From the NCBI RefSeq assembly GCF_018141525.1, contig NZ_CP064655.1, forward strand, positions 1,612,001 to 1,676,000: 64,000 bases of DNA, in the 5' to 3' direction. The DNA comes from Miltoncostaea marina (GTDB lineage: Bacteria > Actinomycetota > Thermoleophilia > Miltoncostaeales > Miltoncostaeaceae). The notes below the pieces were generated by a model that saw nothing but the letters and a program-made list of their open reading frames with translations, was not told the origin of the DNA and did no database searches. The position numbers and the translations under genes are program-made. The stretch's first letter is position 1. Each line of letters opens with the position of its first letter. Below, piece after piece: positions 61,326 to 64,000 of the stretch.

Positions 61326-63478
61326 CGCCGGCGGCTCCTTCCGGCCGCCCGGCGCTGCGACGTGCGCGGCACGGGCGCCGAGCCGCCGCGCCGCGGGCGT
61401 CCCGCGCCGCCCGCCCCGTCGCCCCCCTCGTCGCCGGGGGCGCCGCCGGCCGGGGCGGCCCCCTCCCCGGCGTCGGAGCGCTCGCGCTGCTCGCGGCGCA
61501 GGTCGGCGATCTCGTCGCGCAGGCGGGCGGCGAGCTCGAACCGCAGGTCCTCGGCGGCGGCGAACATCTCCTGCTCGCGCTCGATGATCATCCGCTCGAG
61601 CTCGTCGGCGCCGACGTCGGCCAGGGCGTCGGGCTCGCCGCGGCGGCGGGCGCGTGGCGCCTCGGGCCCCTCGTCGAGCCCGAGCAGCTCCACGATGTCC
61701 GAGACGCCCTTCGTGATGGAGGCCGGCGTGATGCCGTGCTCCTCGTTGTAGGCGACCTGGATCTCGCGGCGCCGGTTGGTCTCGTCGATGGCGGTCCGCA
61801 TGGCGTCGGTCTCGCGGTCGGCGTACATCACCACCCGGCCGGCCACGTTGCGGGCGGCCCGCCCGATCGTCTGGATGAGCGACGTGGTGCCGCGGAGGAA
61901 GCCCTCCTTGTCCGCGTCGAGGATCGCCACGAGCGAAACCTCGGGCAGGTCGAGGCCCTCGCGCAGCAGGTTGACCCCCACCAGCACGTCGAACTCGCCG
62001 AGGCGCAGCGACCGCACGATGCGGATGCGCTCGAGCGTGTCGATCTCGGAGTGCAGGTAGCGGGCCCGGACGCCGGCCTCGACCAGGTACTCGGTGAGGT
62101 CCTCGGCCATCTTCTTGGTGAGCGTGGTGACCAGCGCGCGCTCGTCGCGCTCGACCACGGTGCGGATCTCGCCGAGCAGGTCGTCGATCTGGTGATGCGT
62201 CGGCCGCACCTCGACCGCCGGGTCGACGAGCCCGGTGGGCCGGATGATCTGCTCGACCACGTTCTCCGAGGCGCGCTGCTCGAACTCGCCCGGGGTCGCG
62301 GAGACGAAGATGAGCTGCCCCACCCGGTCGAGGAACTCCGGCAGCTGCAGCGGCCGGTTGTCGAGCGCCGACGGCAGGCGGAAGCCGGCGTCGATCAGCG
62401 CCAGCTTGCGCGAGCGGTCGCCCTCGTACATGCCGCGCAGCTGCCCCATCGTGTTGTGCGACTCGTCGATGAAGCAGAGGTAGTCGTCGGGGAAGAAGTC
62501 GAGCAGCGTGTACGGCGGCTCGCCCGGGCTGCGGCCGTCGAGGATGCGCGAGTAGTTCTCGATGCCCGAGCAGAAGCCGAGCTCGCGGATCATCTCCATG
62601 TCGTACTCGGTGCGCTGGCGCAGGCGGTGCGCCTCGACGAGCCTGCCCGCCGACTCGAACATCGCCACCTGCTGCTCGAGCTCCTCGCGGATCTCCCGCA
62701 GCGACCGGTCGATGGTCTCGGGCGGGGTGATGTAGTGGGTCGCCGGGTAGATCGCGACGTGGCCGAGCTCGGCGATGATCTCCCCGGTGAGCGGGTCGTA
62801 CTCGTGGACGCGCTCCACCTCGTCGCCGAACATGGAGACGCGGTAGGCCGTCTCGGAGTCGGCCGGCTGCACCTCGAGCGTGTCGCCGCGCACCCGGAAG
62901 CGGCCGCGGTCCAGCGCCGTGTCGTTGCGCTGGTACTGCGTCTCCACCAGCCGGCGGTACATGGCCTCGCGGGGGTACTCCTCCCCCACCGTCAGCAGCA
63001 GCACCCGGTCGGCGTAGAGCTTCGGCGAGCCGACGCCGTAGATGCACGACACCGAGGCCACGATCACCACGTCGCGCCGGGCGAGCAGGGCCGCGGTGGC
63101 GGCGTGGCGCAGGCGGTCGATCTCGTCGTTGATCGACGAGTCCTTCTCGATGTACGTGTCCGTGGCCGCGATGTAGGCCTCGGGCTGGTAGTAGTCGTAG
63201 TACGAGACGAAGTACTCGACGGCCGCGCCGGGCAGCAGCTCGCGGAACTCGTTGCAGAGCTGCGCGGCCAAGGTCTTGTTGTGCGCGATGACCAGCGCCG
63301 GCCGCCGTGCCCGCGCGATCGTCTGCGCCATCGTGAACGTCTTGCCCGAGCCGGTGACGCCGAGCAGCGTCTGGTAGCGGTCGCCGCGGGCCAGCCCGGC
63401 CGACAGCTCCTCGATGGCCTTGGGCTGGTCGCCCGTGGGGGTGTAGGCCGGGGAGACCTCGAACGGGACCGTCGCCAT
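61322..63478 (-). CDS. uvrB: Excinuclease ABC subunit B
   Basis: 718 residues. Helicase-like damage-verification subunit that receives DNA from UvrA. Walker [14 protein letters not shown], beta-hairpin [36 protein letters not shown], motif [10 protein letters not shown] and the C-terminal UVR motif ([20 protein letters not shown]). The last 50 residues after the UVR motif are an extra Gly/Arg-rich tail. ATG six bases after TACCCT (leaderless). Confidence 0.97.
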   Translation of the reverse strand: MATVPFEVSPAYTPTGDQPKAIEELSAGLARGDRYQTLLGVTGSGKTFTMAQTIARARRPALVIAHNKTLAAQLCNEFRELLPGAAVEYFVSYYDYYQPEAYIAATDTYIEKDSSINDEIDRLRHAATAALLARRDVVIVASVSCIYGVGSPKLYADRVLLLTVGEEYPREAMYRRLVETQYQRNDTALDRGRFRVRGDTLEVQPADSETAYRVSMFGDEVERVHEYDPLTGEIIAELGHVAIYPATHYITPPETIDRSLREIREELEQQVAMFESAGRLVEAHRLRQRTEYDMEMIRELGFCSGIENYSRILDGRSPGEPPYTLLDFFPDDYLCFIDESHNTMGQLRGMYEGDRSRKLALIDAGFRLPSALDNRPLQLPEFLDRVGQLIFVSATPGEFEQRASENVVEQIIRPTGLVDPAVEVRPTHHQIDDLLGEIRTVVERDERALVTTLTKKMAEDLTEYLVEAGVRARYLHSEIDTLERIRIVRSLRLGEFDVLVGVNLLREGLDLPEVSLVAILDADKEGFLRGTTSLIQTIGRAARNVAGRVVMYADRETDAMRTAIDETNRRREIQVAYNEEHGITPASITKGVSDIVELLGLDEGPEAPRARRRGEPDALADVGADELERMIIEREQEMFAAAEDLRFELAARLRDEIADLRREQRERSDAGEGAAPAGGAPGDEGGDGAGGAGRPRRGGSAPVPRTSQRRAAGRSRRR

Positions 63479-63484
63479 GCGGAC

Positions 63485-63490
63485 AGGGTA
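63485..63490 (-). promoter_or_regulatory. -10 box of a probable leaderless uvrB promoter
   Basis: TACCCT on the minus strand, six bases before the uvrB ATG, the same arrangement as for uvrA. Confidence 0.5.
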
Positions 63491-63601
63491 GCGCCGCCGT
63501 CGGCGTCCCCTCCGATGCCGCCGCCGGGCCAAGGCGGGGGGCGGCCGGTTTCGGCGGCGGGCCAACGAGCGGGCGCCGGGCCCCGGCCTATCGTGCCCTC
63601 C

Positions 63602-63709
63602 GTGAAGTGCGGCGGATCCGGGAGGCCGCCTCGCTTCACACCTGGCCCCGCGACCGGGACGCGGGGCTTCGCACCTCGGCCGGCGGCGTCGCGACGGCGC
63701 CGCCGGCCG
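63602..63709. other. Two large inverted repeats in the uvrB-VOC gap
   Basis: The 305-bp divergent gap 63479-63783 has no gene. It holds GTGAAG...CTTCAC arms (63602-63615 with 63626-63639, one mismatch and one wobble) and a perfect 12-bp stem CGGCCGGCGGCG (63677-63688) with 63698-63709. They may be folded leader RNA of the plus-strand VOC gene or protein-binding sites. Confidence 0.45.
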
Positions 63710-63783
63710 TGACACCCCGGGTGCGGCGTCGCGGCGGTGTGCGAGGCTGGCGGGCGTCACACGCGCCACGGAGGCCCGCCGCC

Positions 63784-64000
63784 ATGCCGTTCGAGCTCGA
63801 CCACACCATGATCCGCGTCCTCGACGAGGAGCGCTCGCTCGCCTTCTACGGCGTGCTGGGCTTCGACGAGCGCCGCCGCGCGCGGGTGGGCGGCGATACG
63901 GCCACCGTCATCTTCCTCGGCCTGCCCGGCGACGGCGCCCGGCTCGAGCTGACCCTCAACGACGGCCGCACCGAACCCTACGGGCACGGCGAGGCCTACG
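63784..64000 (+). CDS. Lactoylglutathione-lyase-like VOC protein (3' end outside window)
   Basis: 72 residues visible: [53 protein letters not shown] and EPYGHGEAY. His7 (DHTMIRV) and Glu in ARLELTLN match the first two metal ligands of glyoxalase I, and [10 protein letters not shown] is typical of the lyase branch. GGAGG lies nine bases before the ATG. Truncated by the window edge. Confidence 0.85.
   Translation, partial: MPFELDHTMIRVLDEERSLAFYGVLGFDERRRARVGGDTATVIFLGLPGDGARLELTLNDGRTEPYGHGEAY

Overview
The window looks like chromosome of a very GC-rich actinobacterium. The gene set (F420-type reductase family protein, UPF0182 membrane protein, Rex, AlkZ-like glycosylase, solo proteasome-like subunit, PcrA), the frequent GTG starts and the many leaderless promoters all fit. 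Class Thermoleophilia (Solirubrobacterales-like) is my best guess, but it is an inference that a 16S or marker search would have to confirm. No rRNA, tRNA or CRISPR array was seen.

Layout. 1-11,100: housekeeping genes (folD, pcrA), a sulfur/cysteine group (cysE, a NIL-domain protein, cysK), a PfkB sugar/nucleoside kinase, a two-component system next to two paralogous secreted proteins that share an upstream palindrome, and a solo proteasome-like hydrolase. 11,157-21,232: an integrated 10-kb phage satellite-like element with tyrosine integrase, AAA ATPase, small regulators, HK97-type capsid, tail chaperone and tape measure, but no terminase, portal, protease or lysis genes. It sits in the 3' end of an Rrf2 regulator gene. 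21,200-37,400: Rrf2, a GRAM-like protein, membrane pyrophosphatase, YbdK-type ligase, Rex, the t6A operon (udg-tsaE-tsaB-rimI-tsaD) ending in a large subtilase, the pantothenate genes (panC-panD in one reading frame, panB) and fumC. 37,400-44,350: an M20 peptidase, then a tightly overlapping operon of three CHAT/caspase-like proteins (one apparently dead) with an alpha/beta hydrolase, a candidate conflict or cell-suicide system. 44,400-64,000: AlkZ-like glycosylase, UPF0182, EamA transporter, glutathionyl-hydroquinone-reductase-like protein, uvrA, an FtsH-like protease, pta-ackA, nitroreductase, VOC proteins and uvrB.

How it works together. Adjacent genes overlap by one or four bases again and again (ATGA, GTGA, TAGTG, TGATG), so most blocks are translationally coupled operons. 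Nine first genes have a TANNNT box 6-8 bases before the start codon, the pattern of leaderless transcripts. Four genes have no better start than CTG, three of them with a Shine-Dalgarno exactly six bases upstream. Four separate loci carry a palindromic repeat with an invariant 23-bp step (core CCRATYGG or close variants); one copy set is translated in frame inside the subtilase. This repeat family, the capsid-carrying satellite and the CHAT operon are the items most worth following up.
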